The notes: generated from the letters alone by a model not told the origin. Positions 7,518 through 17,247 are shown, numbered from the stretch's first letter. The stretch: 64,000 bases of DNA from an uncultured Eubacterium sp. (GCA_910577195.1 CAJTLP010000003.1:62001-126000), one strand, 5' to 3'. A program made the numbers and translations.

Positions 7518-7660
7518 TCTTATGCTGATTTAAAATTTATTGTTTCAGCACACAGTTTTTTATTTACGGATTAAGCCGAAAAGTAAGTTTTCAACTGAAA
7601 GTAAGCTCCGTCTCGGTAAGTCCTCGCCGTGTAAAAATTCAGAGGACAAAAAGTGAATAC

Positions 7661-7747
7661 GCAGAAGTGGCGGAATAGGCAGACGCGCTAGATTCAGGTT
7701 CTAGTGAATGCAAGTTCATGAGGGTTCAAGTCCCTTCTTCTGCACCA
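7661..7747 (+). tRNA. tRNA-Leu (anticodon CAG)
   Basis: An 87-nt class II tRNA. The acceptor arm GCAGAAG pairs with CTTCTGC (7737-7743), and the CCA tail is encoded (7745-7747). The anticodon stem CTAGA/TCTAG encloses TTCAGGT, giving CAG. A long variable arm and the GGTTCAAGTCC T-arm are present. Confidence 0.96.
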
Positions 7748-7774
7748 TCAAGTGGATACAAAAAAGATGTATCC

Positions 7775-7805
7775 CAAAAAACCTCGGTGTTACCGAGGTT
7801 TTTTG
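7775..7805 (+). terminator. Terminator of tRNA-Leu
   Basis: The hairpin AACCTCGG-TGTTA-CCGAGGTT is followed by TTTT, about 35 bases after the tRNA. The rest of 7806-8048 holds only the terminator of the glycosidase on the other strand; I see no gene there. Confidence 0.8.
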
Positions 7806-7905
7806 CTGTCTGTAGAGCAGTTTTTAGCAATTCAAATCCGTAGATGTAAAATCGCTGATTCCCCTTTGCGTGTAAACTTGAACTCTCGTACAATTGAATA
7901 TAGCT

Positions 7906-7949
7906 AAAAAATCGGCAGATAGAAAATAAAAATCCATCTGCCGATTTTT
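7906..7949 (-). terminator. Terminator downstream of the GHL6-like glycosidase
   Basis: A 14-bp stem AAAAATCGGCAGAT/ATCTGCCGATTTTT with a 15-base loop. It lies about 100 bases past the minus-strand stop and is A/T-flanked on both sides, so it can act in both directions. Confidence 0.65.
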
Positions 7950-8048
7950 CATATATACCTGCCAATCGTTTGAAATACAACGGCCGGTTTTTTGTACTGT
8001 TGCAAAATTTTGAGCAGTTCAAGATTGGACAAGGTTGTTTGTGTTTTT

Positions 8049-10055
8049 TTATTTTAAATGAAGAACACAGAATACACCTAATTTAGAAATGTTAAGAGTA
8101 GTATTATCAAGAGTGTTATCAATAGTAATTACTGTACCGGAATTATTATCAGATAATATTTCAAATTGTGCGAATTTTTCCTTAAGTTGAACAGTAATAT
8201 TGTCAATAGGATAAATAGGTGTATTTTCTTGCTGATTAATTAATGCCAGATATGTTTCGCCGTTTTTTTCCCATTTTACAATTTCCACAAATGCGGGGGC
8301 ATTCGAAATGAATTCCATTTGTTTATTATCATACAATGAGCAAATCATATCAGCTATAGATTGTCTGCAATGATGTGCTTTTGTTAATTCTAAAGGCATA
8401 GCTACCCACATAACAGTTCCTTTTTTGCGAGATACCTTTGTAACTGCCGGTAAATTTGTGTGTATTCCGGGTGGATCAGAATGAATTGCGGAAAAATCGT
8501 CCTCAGATCTTGTTGTATATGGATATGTTATTGTTGCCATAACTTCAACAGAGGAATCAATAATATCGGCTTCTATTGCAGTGTGTTCCACCGGATATGG
8601 ACTTTTAGAATCAAATGTTTTCATTTGATCTTTAAAACATTCTTTTGGTTCAATATATGAGTATGTATATTTACTTATACCATTTTGTTTGATTCCCAAA
8701 AACTTTTCAAAATCCTTATTATTACCTAATGAACCTGTTATAAAAAGACAGCCGCCATTTTCTACATAGTTAATAATATCTGCCAATTCCTGATCAGTTA
8801 TTTCTTGAACATCAGCTATACAAAGCACTTTTGATTTTATGTTTTTTATATTTTTACTGCCAATTACATCAAAAGCAATATTCTTTTCCCTTAATATGCT
8901 TGCGATGTTCATGGGAGATTCAATGTAATTTTTATTTGTTTTATAATTTGTATTATACCAAACTGCAACATCACTTTTGATATTTCCTGAAACATATTTT
9001 TCAAGAGGTTTAGTTGCAGCAAATACTTCTTTTATTGCTCCGTGATACAATTCATCTGTTATTGTGCCATTAGGGTTCATTGCATCACAAATTGAAAATG
9101 CACCATTATGAACTAAAGCGTTTATACTATGAATCAGTAAATCGTCAGCTGTTCTTGATACGGTGTGAAAAAATAAATTTCGATCACATCTGGAAGTAAT
9201 ATAACTAAAGGGTTTATTTACAGTTACATTGTTATAGTATTTACACATAAAACTTTGTTCTGCATACCCTCCGTAATAATCCCCGCCGGCATAATCGGAA
9301 GCAAGCATGTGGCTTTCTACATTACCTGTAATCCAATTAAGGCCTATGGCAGCCATATTATGTTCTACGGATATATTAGGATCAACATCTTTAATTGCCT
9401 TTGTATTGTGTTCAATAAATTCTTGAATCCAATGTTGTCTTGCATGTATATATTCTTTCCAAATTTTTTTATCAAAGTTATATATGCGCGGTAACATTTT
9501 TCCTGTTTCTTTAAAAAATTTTTCAGTACAATGCTTGCAATAGCATGGCCATGGCCAAAAAGGCATATCAAGAAAAATACCTTCAAAATTGTATTTCTGA
9601 CAAAGTTCTGTTAATATGTCATGACAATATTTTTGGTAATTGGGATTGTTTGGGCAAACTAAACCATATCTATTGTGCTTTTGGGGGATTGGGAAACGAG
9701 ATGCGGTTCCGGCAAAGCTTCTCAATCTCCATAAAGGATGTTTTTCATATGCATAATTATCATACACTTGAGAAAAATAAACAATAACATTTATTCCTTT
9801 TTTATGACATTTATCAATCATTTCACCGACATAGTCAAGGTTTCTTTTCTCTAATACTCTGTGCATTTTACCGTATTTTCCGGGCCAATAATGTAATCCT
9901 ACATGTGATTTTGCTTTAACAACTACGCTTGAAACATCTGCATCGGATAAACAATCAACAAAATTATCTATATCCAATAAGGATAAATATTCATCATTCG
10001 TGTCATTTAAATGCATATCCATAAAAATTCTTCTATAATCATTTTCAAACCACAA
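8049..10055 (-). CDS. Cytoplasmic GHL6-like glycoside hydrolase with beta-galactosidase-trimerisation-like domain
   Basis: About 668 residues without a signal peptide. The N-terminal barrel begins with RRIFMDMHLND and has GIFLDMPFWPWPCYCKHC near residues 155-175, a pattern I associate with the 'hypothetical glycosyl hydrolase 6' group. A middle flavodoxin-like domain (about 370-500, DVAVWYNTNYKTN ... NYVENGGCLFITG) resembles the GH42 trimerisation domain, and a beta-sandwich closes the protein. It probably hydrolyses an intracellular oligosaccharide; the substrate is unknown. The frame extends upstream to 10121, but a consensus promoter lies inside that extension. The chosen start is TTG 10055, 13 bases after AAGGAG, and is uncertain. 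Confidence 0.68.
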   Translation of the reverse strand: MWFENDYRRIFMDMHLNDTNDEYLSLLDIDNFVDCLSDADVSSVVVKAKSHVGLHYWPGKYGKMHRVLEKRNLDYVGEMIDKCHKKGINVIVYFSQVYDNYAYEKHPLWRLRSFAGTASRFPIPQKHNRYGLVCPNNPNYQKYCHDILTELCQKYNFEGIFLDMPFWPWPCYCKHCTEKFFKETGKMLPRIYNFDKKIWKEYIHARQHWIQEFIEHNTKAIKDVDPNISVEHNMAAIGLNWITGNVESHMLASDYAGGDYYGGYAEQSFMCKYYNNVTVNKPFSYITSRCDRNLFFHTVSRTADDLLIHSINALVHNGAFSICDAMNPNGTITDELYHGAIKEVFAATKPLEKYVSGNIKSDVAVWYNTNYKTNKNYIESPMNIASILREKNIAFDVIGSKNIKNIKSKVLCIADVQEITDQELADIINYVENGGCLFITGSLGNNKDFEKFLGIKQNGISKYTYSYIEPKECFKDQMKTFDSKSPYPVEHTAIEADIIDSSVEVMATITYPYTTRSEDDFSAIHSDPPGIHTNLPAVTKVSRKKGTVMWVAMPLELTKAHHCRQSIADMICSLYDNKQMEFISNAPAFVEIVKWEKNGETYLALINQQENTPIYPIDNITVQLKEKFAQFEILSDNNSGTVITIDNTLDNTTLNISKLGVFCVLHLK

Positions 10056-10106
10056 TTTATTATGCAATCTCCTTCTTTTGTTATATAACATGCACAACTT
10101 TATTTC

Positions 10107-10135
10107 ATTATATACTATCACAATTTTATTGTCAA
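10107..10135 (-). promoter_or_regulatory. Promoter of the GHL6-like glycosidase
   Basis: On the minus strand: TTGACA (10135-10130), 17-base spacer, TATAAT (10112-10107), an exact consensus. Predicted start near 10100. Because it covers the first codons of the longest frame, it rules out the GTG at 10121 as the start. Confidence 0.8.
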
Positions 10136-10331
10136 TCTCATGCTATTTAGGCAATAGACTGATTGATATATAAATATATATAATCGAAAACACCATTGAA
10201 ATCTAAACCCCTCAGGTTTGGACGGCAATCTTTGATTTCGGGCACCGCAGCAGTTCTTATAACGAGCTTGAGAGCAACAAGGTTCTGACAAAGTCAGATT
10301 CTTATTTCATATTTTTTGCACCCAACAGGCA

Positions 10332-10363
10332 CAAAAGAGCAAGTCTTTCGGCTTGCTCTTTTG
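10332..10363. terminator. Strong hairpin, terminator-like, in an intergenic remnant region
   Basis: A 12-bp perfect stem CAAAAGAGCAAG/CTTGCTCTTTTG with an 8-base loop, followed by CTTTTAT. It lies next to the IS200/IS605 remnant. No gene needing termination is evident beside it, so it may be left over from an inserted or deleted gene. Upstream, 10140-10330 has no ORF I can support. Confidence 0.5.
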
Positions 10364-10370
10364 CTTTTAT

Positions 10371-10472
10371 ATGGAAAGGTACTTTTGGTGCAGGGAATAT
10401 TATATTGATACAGTCGGACGAAACAAGAAGGTGATAGAGTATGCATACAATTTTTGCAAATACGATTTGTGA
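10371..10472 (+). pseudogene. Remnant of an IS200/IS605-family TnpA (Y1) transposase, C-terminal fragment
   Basis: Thirty-three codons reading YFWCREYYIDTVGRNKKVIE, which matches the conserved C-terminal part of IS200-like TnpA (typically FWCRGYYVDTVGxNxKxIxEYI). The sequence then diverges to a stop. The catalytic Tyr and HUH parts are absent, so it is a dead fragment. It marks past mobile-element activity in the 477-base gap before the Ig-repeat giant. Confidence 0.75.
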
Positions 10473-10598
10473 TGAATGTAAAAATATTCATAAAATACCG
10501 TTTTTATATTGAAAGATGATATTATTTATGATAAAATTTACGTATTAGTAATTTTTTGTTGATGTTTTATCAATTACAGAATAAAGAGGTTGATGCAT

Positions 10599-13500
10599 AT
10601 GAAAAAAACAGGAAAAAAAGTGTTAAGTCTTTATCTTGCGTTTTTAATTATCATTTCAATAATAACACCTGCTTTTATTGTTAGCTATGGTGCTGTAAAT
10701 TCTATTAACATAACGGATGAAAACGGAGTAGAGATTACAGAACGCCAGACCATTAAAGAATATGATACGGTTCAGCTGAAATACACAACCTCAGAGGCTA
10801 TGCCGGAGGGTGCGTATGTCGTATGGTCAAGCAATCTGCCCCTTCTTGCAGGCGTCGACGAAAATGGTGTTGTTAAAGGCTACGACTATTCAAAATCTGC
10901 CGTTATCAATCTTTGGATTGATGAAAATATCCGTGTTCTTCCGCTTGTGGGAGATGCAATGGCAGATCAGATTCTGAATTCCTTAACAAGTACTGGAGTT
11001 GATCTTGATGATATGAACAATGAGCTTATTGTTGCAATCGTCAGGGGTGTTGCAGGTGATGCACTTGCAAATAGTCTGGAAGCTGTTTTAAACAATATGA
11101 ATGTAAAAATTACGGCAACCCTCACCGATGTTAACGGTAATAAAATTTCATCAGATACCGTTGAATTTGTTGTGGAAAAAAATCTTGTTGCAAGTGTTCT
11201 TCCAACAGGCGTTCATATTACAAACAGAAATGTAGTTCCTCTTGATGTTGCAGTAGGAAAAACGGTGCAGTTATTTGCAGCTGTTACTCCTGTCAGACTT
11301 CATCATAATGTAAAATGGTCTGTTGGTAAAAATGCATTTGACCTTGAATCAAAAAAGCATGCAGAAGTTACTGCGGATGGTCTTGTAACATTTACATCTC
11401 CTGGTACTGCATCAATATTAGTTCAGGATGCAAGTAATCTTGCTTTTTCAAGTTATATTACATTTAAAGTTTATGACACAGCGGAATTGCCTGTTGAATC
11501 ATTTGATATTGTTGGTGATACAACTGTAAAGGAAGGTGAAACCGGTCAGCTTGCTATTGCAAATGTTGTTCCTGAGGGAGCATATACAGGCGACCTTGTT
11601 TGGTCTGTTGCAGATCCGGCTGTTGCTGTTATTGACCAAAATGGTAATGTAACCGGTCTTGATGGCGGCGATGGACTGATTGAATATTCAAAAACAACTC
11701 AGGTTACTGCTGTTGCAGGCGGAGTAACTAAGACTGTTGATTTGAAAGTTACTCGTGCCGGTGTAACCGGTAATCTTTCTTCTGTTGAAATAGCAGGTCC
11801 GGATGCAATTCCTGTCGGAAGCGTAACGGAATATAAATCCAATGTTACCCCTGCAAGACTGAATGAAAATAAATCTCTTTATCGTGAATGGGGATTGGTG
11901 AATCATTTGACAGGGGAGACGCTTTGGGCAACTGCCGAAAATCCTGTCAAAGATAATTTTATTTCCATTGATTCAAATGGTAATGTAACTGCTCTTGCAA
12001 GCGGTCAGGTTACTCTTGTTGCAAAAGCAACATTTAATAATCAAACTGTGGAAACGAAAAAAGATTTAACAGTTGGTAAAGCGATTGAAAGTTTTGATAT
12101 AACAGGTAAATTCAGTGTAGCAGAAGGAAATGAAGTTCAGCTTTCCATTTCCAATATTTTACCTGAGGATTACGATCCGGAAATTTTAGCTACTGCTGTG
12201 TGGTCTGTTGCAGATCCAAAGGTTGCATCTGTAACGCAGACCGGTCTTGTTAAAGGCTTGGACTGCGGCGGATCATTGGCGTGGAGTAATCAATCAACAA
12301 ATGTTACTGTTTCAATCGGCGGTATCTCAAAAACTGTAACGGTTAAGGTTACAAATAAAGTCGGACTTGATAAATACACCGGCGGCCAAATTATTGGATT
12401 GGATTATGTAATTAAAGATTTTCCGATGGAATATTCTGCCGTACATTCTCCTGAAAGAGTTGATGCAACCAGACAGTTTTGGGGCGTAGTTACAGACGAT
12501 GGCTCAGCTCCCTGGAATGCAAATAGCAATATGGGCATAACGAACTTTAAAGGTAATATGGAAAATTCAATTGTTAAGGTTGATGCTCCTACGGATGGAA
12601 ACAACGCTGAAACAGGTAAAATTATTGGTCTGCAAGCCGGAACGACCACTATCCATACTTATATTGCAAATCTCTTAACAACCTATATTGACCTTCAAAA
12701 AGAAATTACGGTTGTTGAGATTGAGCCTAAATCAATAAAAATCACACCTCCCCAAAAAACCGATTATGTTGAAGGCAGCGTTGATTTGGATTTAACAGGC
12801 ATGGTGATTGAGCTTACCTACAGCAGGGATGATATTGCTGAATATTATGGTGAAGAATTTGCAAATAGTCTTACAGATGATCAGCTTACAGTTCCTGTGA
12901 CAGATTATACGGTCGGAGAAGTAAATGAAAATACTCTGGATACGGAGCAGTATGTTCTTGTTTCCGTTACGCGAGCAGGAAAAAGCTTTAAAACTGTTTT
13001 TCCAATAACAATACATTCAAAAGAATTAACAAGTATTGAGCTTGAAAATCCACAGTATAAATATCTTGAAGGTGTGACCAATCTCAATCTTTCAGATCTT
13101 CGTGTTAAGGCAAATTATAATAATGCTGAATCAGAATATGTAACGGATTATGTTGTTAATGAATCTGAATTCAATCCTGCACTTTTTGATGAAGAGCAAA
13201 ACATTACTGTTACATATACTCACGCACGCAGGAGTGCTTCAGCTGCTTTTCCGGTAATTGTTTACGGTATTCCTGTTGTGTCGGTTGATTTAGGTTCGTA
13301 TAATGGCGGATGGACTGACAAAGATATAACCTTTACACTTTCTTCAACACACCAGCTTGATGGGGTTAAATATTATTATAAAACAGATTCTGATTCACAG
13401 CTTGTTGAGATAGAAGGAAATACCTTAACTGTAAATTCAAACACAAGTGATGTTTATTATTTTAAAGCGGTAAACAGCAGCAATATTGAAAGCGAGTTTA

Positions 13501-16211
13501 CACAAGGATTTGAAGTTAAGCGTGATGACATAACCCCGTCATTTAAATTGGAGCAAAGTGTTAAAGATGTTACGAATAAAGATTACGCTGTTTTAATCAG
13601 TGATATGACAGTTGGTGCATCAGGTATTCAATCGGTTACCCTGAACGGTTCTGATATAACAGACACACCAACACAGTTTACAGTAAGTGAAAACGGAACA
13701 TACGATGTTGTAATCGTTGCAAATAACGGCCGTTCTTCAACACAGTCCATTACTGTTGAAAATATTGACAAAGAAGCGCCGACAGTTAACAGCATATCTA
13801 TTGCAAATAAAGAAAACGGCGGCCTTGCAAGACTTCTGAATAAATTAACATTTAAAATGTTTTTCAATGAAAAGGTTGAAATAACAATTGACGCATCAGA
13901 TAAAGGTGTGGCAGGTATTGACAGAATAGAATATCGTTTGCTTGATGAAAACGGAAATCCTGTTGATGATTGGAAAACATATAATGAATCAGACAAGCCG
14001 ACACAGGATTCCGAATTCAAAGGATTTGTTGAAGCTCGTGCAATTGATAAGGCAACAAACGAATCAGATATTTTGCGTTCAGACGGTTATGTAATTGACA
14101 GAGATAATCCGACTGATGTTATAATGAACGCAACATACAATGGAGAAGCTTATACTCCGGCAACGTGGGTTGCAGGGGATGTTAATGTTGGGTTATCATC
14201 AACCGCCTTTTCGGATATTTATGAATATTGTTATCGTATTGACGGCGGCGAATGGATTGCTCTTGACTCAGATACTTTTACAGCAACGCAGGAGGGGATT
14301 CATAAATATGAATTCAAGGCAGTAAGCTATTCAAATCTTGAAAGTGCCGTATCGGAAATGGATATACGAATTGACCGTCAGGCTCCTGTTATACGAGTTG
14401 ACTTTGAAGGTACATTCGGAAGATGGTCAGGTGACGGCGTTAAGTTTAAATTATCTACCGAGGATGAATCACTCTCAGGCGTATCCTATTATTATGATAA
14501 CGGTAATGGTTGGGTTAAAATCACAACAGGCGAGGAAATTGAAATTAATTACAGTGTAAATGCAACATTCCGCTTTAAAGCTGTTAATAATGCAGGCACT
14601 GAAAGTTATCCGTCTGATAGTTATATTGTTATGATTGACGCAGAAGAACCAACAATCACGCTTAATCAATCAGTAACAACATCAACAACAAAACCCTATA
14701 ACATTGAGATACAGACTACGGCAGGTGAAGCAGGTCTTAAATCTCTTTTTGTTAATGGCACTGATATAACAGATAAATCAGTTTTTGAGGTTTCTAAAAA
14801 CGGTACATATGTTTTCACTGCTGTTGGTAATAATGGAAAGATTACAACAAAAGTATTAGAAATAACAAATTTTAAAATTGAAAATGAACCTCCGATTCTT
14901 CAAATTGTAGTGGATGGTACAATAGGTCATGTTACAAATGAGAATGTAGTGTTTACACTCAGTACGCCAAATGTTCTTTCAGGTGTTAAATATTATTATT
15001 CAATCGGCGAAGAATGGATACCTCTGGACGGCGATACACTGATCGTTTCGGAAAACTGTTCTGCTGTGTATAAGTTCAAGGCTGTTAACAGTGCAGGCGT
15101 AGAAAGCTATGTCAGTCCCGGATACAAAGTTCTTATTCAGAAAGAGACAGATATAGACTATGCTGCATTGAAGGCGGCTATTGAAAAATTCAGTGAATTA
15201 AACTCGGCAGATTATTCAGAAGCATCATACAATAACCTAAAAAATGTTGTTGATAATCATAAGAGCTTGTTAGACACAGCACAATCTCAGGAAGGTGTTG
15301 ACCGAGCAGTAATAGAAATTCTTGAAGCAATTTATGATTTGGAGCCGTATTTTAACTTTACAGTTTCTGCTGAAAACGGCAGCTATGAAGTAACTTGTGA
15401 TGGAAGTACATCAAGTGATGGTAAGTATTCTTTACTGTTTGGTACAGAAATTTCATTGTCGGCAACAGCAAAAGAGGGCTATGAATTTGTAGGTTGGTAT
15501 GATGTAACAAATAATTTGTATTTCAGCAAAGAGAGTACGTATACATTCAAGATTACTTCAAATACAAATTTGAAAGCCGTTTGTGCTAAAAAACAGTCTG
15601 CAACATTGACCTTTACTACATATAGCAATTGGGTGCAGTCAACAGTTACAAAGACAGTTGACGAATGGAACAGCATAACAAGTATTGATGATTTATTGCC
15701 TGAAGTTCCTTATAAATATGGTTACAGCAACGGCAGATGGGTATATGATAATGTCGAAGTGCTTGCAAAATTAAGAGCAGGTGAAGGTGTATTCCTTATT
15801 CCTGAATATGATGAAGATGACACTTCATTACCAACACCAAGAGAGCCTGAAAATGGTGAGCCGGCACTTGATTTATATTATAAGCTTGATGCCGATACGA
15901 ATGTAGGTTCATTTGTAATGGCTGCAGGAATTCCGGGTGATTGCCGAATTGAATCTGTTGGAATTGCGTTCTATTACAAAAATGCAAATGAATTTGATCC
16001 GACAAAATTTGAATTGCTGAACAATAATAAAATGCTTGTCGGCAGATTTAATACAGATGAGTTAGAAGATATTTATATCGTTAATATGAATAAATTCACC
16101 TCAGCATATAATTGGGCAGCACGAGGTGTTGTAACCTATTATGATGCTGATGGTAATCTGAAAACTGTATATTCAAATCAAATTAATATTGTAAACAGGG
16201 AGCAGGTGTAA
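10599..16211 (+). CDS. Giant secreted Ig-repeat surface protein (Big_2-like, FIVAR, InlB-like modules)
   Basis: An 1,870-residue exported protein. ATG 10599 is chosen over the TTG/ATG at 10590/10593 because AAGAGGT precedes it by eight bases; a signal peptide spans residues 1-35. In order: a divergent N-terminal Ig-like region, Big_2-like modules (about 200-590), two Big_3-like modules (about 708-890), seven beta-sandwich repeats with the recurring YYYK...FKAVNSxGxES pattern (about 893-1513), a helical FIVAR-like segment (1517-1582), an InlB-B-like repeat with GYEFVGWY (1586-1663), and a C-terminal module (about 1757-1870) also seen in the sialidase at 51.6 kb. No catalytic domain, LPXTG, SLH or dockerin is visible. 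It is probably an adhesin or stalk; the ligand is unknown. It is coupled to the small secreted protein one base downstream. Confidence 0.85.
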   Translation: MKKTGKKVLSLYLAFLIIISIITPAFIVSYGAVNSINITDENGVEITERQTIKEYDTVQLKYTTSEAMPEGAYVVWSSNLPLLAGVDENGVVKGYDYSKSAVINLWIDENIRVLPLVGDAMADQILNSLTSTGVDLDDMNNELIVAIVRGVAGDALANSLEAVLNNMNVKITATLTDVNGNKISSDTVEFVVEKNLVASVLPTGVHITNRNVVPLDVAVGKTVQLFAAVTPVRLHHNVKWSVGKNAFDLESKKHAEVTADGLVTFTSPGTASILVQDASNLAFSSYITFKVYDTAELPVESFDIVGDTTVKEGETGQLAIANVVPEGAYTGDLVWSVADPAVAVIDQNGNVTGLDGGDGLIEYSKTTQVTAVAGGVTKTVDLKVTRAGVTGNLSSVEIAGPDAIPVGSVTEYKSNVTPARLNENKSLYREWGLVNHLTGETLWATAENPVKDNFISIDSNGNVTALASGQVTLVAKATFNNQTVETKKDLTVGKAIESFDITGKFSVAEGNEVQLSISNILPEDYDPEILATAVWSVADPKVASVTQTGLVKGLDCGGSLAWSNQSTNVTVSIGGISKTVTVKVTNKVGLDKYTGGQIIGLDYVIKDFPMEYSAVHSPERVDATRQFWGVVTDDGSAPWNANSNMGITNFKGNMENSIVKVDAPTDGNNAETGKIIGLQAGTTTIHTYIANLLTTYIDLQKEITVVEIEPKSIKITPPQKTDYVEGSVDLDLTGMVIELTYSRDDIAEYYGEEFANSLTDDQLTVPVTDYTVGEVNENTLDTEQYVLVSVTRAGKSFKTVFPITIHSKELTSIELENPQYKYLEGVTNLNLSDLRVKANYNNAESEYVTDYVVNESEFNPALFDEEQNITVTYTHARRSASAAFPVIVYGIPVVSVDLGSYNGGWTDKDITFTLSSTHQLDGVKYYYKTDSDSQLVEIEGNTLTVNSNTSDVYYFKAVNSSNIESEFTQGFEVKRDDITPSFKLEQSVKDVTNKDYAVLISDMTVGASGIQSVTLNGSDITDTPTQFTVSENGTYDVVIVANNGRSSTQSITVENIDKEAPTVNSISIANKENGGLARLLNKLTFKMFFNEKVEITIDASDKGVAGIDRIEYRLLDENGNPVDDWKTYNESDKPTQDSEFKGFVEARAIDKATNESDILRSDGYVIDRDNPTDVIMNATYNGEAYTPATWVAGDVNVGLSSTAFSDIYEYCYRIDGGEWIALDSDTFTATQEGIHKYEFKAVSYSNLESAVSEMDIRIDRQAPVIRVDFEGTFGRWSGDGVKFKLSTEDESLSGVSYYYDNGNGWVKITTGEEIEINYSVNATFRFKAVNNAGTESYPSDSYIVMIDAEEPTITLNQSVTTSTTKPYNIEIQTTAGEAGLKSLFVNGTDITDKSVFEVSKNGTYVFTAVGNNGKITTKVLEITNFKIENEPPILQIVVDGTIGHVTNENVVFTLSTPNVLSGVKYYYSIGEEWIPLDGDTLIVSENCSAVYKFKAVNSAGVESYVSPGYKVLIQKETDIDYAALKAAIEKFSELNSADYSEASYNNLKNVVDNHKSLLDTAQSQEGVDRAVIEILEAIYDLEPYFNFTVSAENGSYEVTCDGSTSSDGKYSLLFGTEISLSATAKEGYEFVGWYDVTNNLYFSKESTYTFKITSNTNLKAVCAKKQSATLTFTTYSNWVQSTVTKTVDEWNSITSIDDLLPEVPYKYGYSNGRWVYDNVEVLAKLRAGEGVFLIPEYDEDDTSLPTPREPENGEPALDLYYKLDADTNVGSFVMAAGIPGDCRIESVGIAFYYKNANEFDPTKFELLNNNKMLVGRFNTDELEDIYIVNMNKFTSAYNWAARGVVTYYDADGNLKTVYSNQINIVNREQV

Positions 16212-16212
16212 T

Positions 16213-16548
16213 ATGAAGAAACTGAAAAATCTAATATCTGTTTTACTGCTTGCGATTATGGTATGCAGTTTGAGTATATTTGCATACGCTGCCGAAATTA
16301 ATATTGACGAACCCAAAGAAAGTCATAAATATACAGTAGTAAGTATCAACGAGAATGATGTTACTTATATTTGTGATGATTGCGGAGATACAGTAAATAT
16401 TCCAAAGAGTGAAATTATTGTAATGTGGAATATTGCTTATGTAAATAAGCCGCCGCAGCCAACCGATGTTGATGACAGCTCTTATCTTGATTTACATAAA
16501 GATAATATCATCAATGCAAAGGATTATGCGATATTAACGCATATGTAA
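16213..16548 (+). CDS. Small secreted protein with C-terminal half-dockerin and CxxC motif
   Basis: A 111-residue protein with a signal peptide (1-27, AYA cleavage site). Residues 37-65 contain a CDDC pair (Cys54, Cys57) in a small beta-rich segment. Residues 93-104, DLHKDNIINAKD, form one dockerin type I calcium loop (D-x-N/H-x-D-x-x-I-N-x-x-D), followed by YAIL, the typical dockerin helix. A normal dockerin has two such repeats; here only one fits, ending the protein. It starts one base after the stop of the Ig-repeat giant, with its ribosome site AGGGAGCAGG inside that gene, so the two are translated together. It may dock to the giant or to a surface partner; no cohesin is visible in the window. 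Confidence 0.72.
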   Translation: MKKLKNLISVLLLAIMVCSLSIFAYAAEINIDEPKESHKYTVVSINENDVTYICDDCGDTVNIPKSEIIVMWNIAYVNKPPQPTDVDDSSYLDLHKDNIINAKDYAILTHM

Positions 16549-16550
16549 TT

Positions 16551-16592
16551 AAAGCATCCGAAGATTTTTAATTAAAATCTTCGGATGCTTTT
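16551..16592 (+). terminator. Terminator of the Ig-giant / half-dockerin operon
   Basis: An 18-bp stem AAAGCATCCGAAGATTTT paired across a short loop, ending in GCTTTT. It begins three bases after the stop codon. Confidence 0.88.
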
Positions 16593-16731
16593 GGCTATAT
16601 TGCTTTTGTCAAAGCGAAATCTACCTTTGTATTGATTTATGTTGAATCTATTATTTATGACAGATAAGATGAATAATAGATAGCTATTTTCCTTTGTGAA
16701 TAGAATTGAAATATGTAAAAGGAGTGTTTAA

Positions 16732-17148
16732 ATGATAAGAGTTGCAAACTATAGAGACAAAAGAAACATAATAAAACAATATCCGCATACAAAATCATAT
16801 TTAAAAAGAAAAGGGATATTGTATGTTGATGAAGAGGACAATGCATATAGAGGTTTTGCTTTTGTTCAAAAAAGAAATGTTATAAATGAATTAAATAAAA
16901 TTGAGAATTTAATTTTAGTAATTGAAGTTTTCCGGGAAAAAGACAGAAATAAAGGAATCGCCAGCAATTTAGTGCAAAAAATTATAGATGATGCACAGGA
17001 GAATGGTGTATATCAAATAATAGCGTATTATCAAAAAAATAATACAGCGTCACACAAACTATGGGTAAAAAATCAGTTTTCGGTTATTGGAGTATCAGAT
17101 GCTAACACGAATTCAGTTAGTTGTATTGCAACATATAAAATTAATTAA
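16732..17148 (+). CDS. GNAT-family N-acetyltransferase
   Basis: A 138-residue single-domain GNAT enzyme that would transfer acetyl from acetyl-CoA to an amine. The acetyl-CoA loop is represented by REKDRNKGIASNLVQKII (about residues 67-85, a Q/RxxGxG/A variant with KGIA), followed by YQKNNTASHKLWVKNQF, the usual C-terminal strand and helix. AAAGGAG precedes the ATG by eight bases. It is monocistronic, between two terminators. Base composition is more AT-rich than in the neighbours, which may mean later acquisition. Substrate unknown. Confidence 0.75.
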   Translation: MIRVANYRDKRNIIKQYPHTKSYLKRKGILYVDEEDNAYRGFAFVQKRNVINELNKIENLILVIEVFREKDRNKGIASNLVQKIIDDAQENGVYQIIAYYQKNNTASHKLWVKNQFSVIGVSDANTNSVSCIATYKIN

Positions 17149-17202
17149 AGGGAGTTCTCAACTCTACCTATGAAAAACATCTTTTTCGTACCCCACACAT
17201 AC

Positions 17203-17247
17203 AAAAAGAGTGTCCTGATGGATTAAATTCAAAGGGACACTCTTTTT
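17203..17247. terminator. Terminator between convergent acetyltransferase and cupin genes
   Basis: AAAAAGAGTGTCC pairs with GGACACTCTTTTT across a 19-base loop. A- and T-runs on both sides make it bidirectional. Confidence 0.82.

Noticed and set aside
7726..8022. 98-codon minus-strand frame after tRNA-Leu
   Set aside because: It runs through two terminators and into the tRNA 3' end, so it cannot be a normal gene.
10056..10121. N-terminal extension of the GHL6-like glycosidase
   Set aside because: A TTGACA-17-TATAAT promoter occupies the start of this stretch and the ribosome site lies further downstream.
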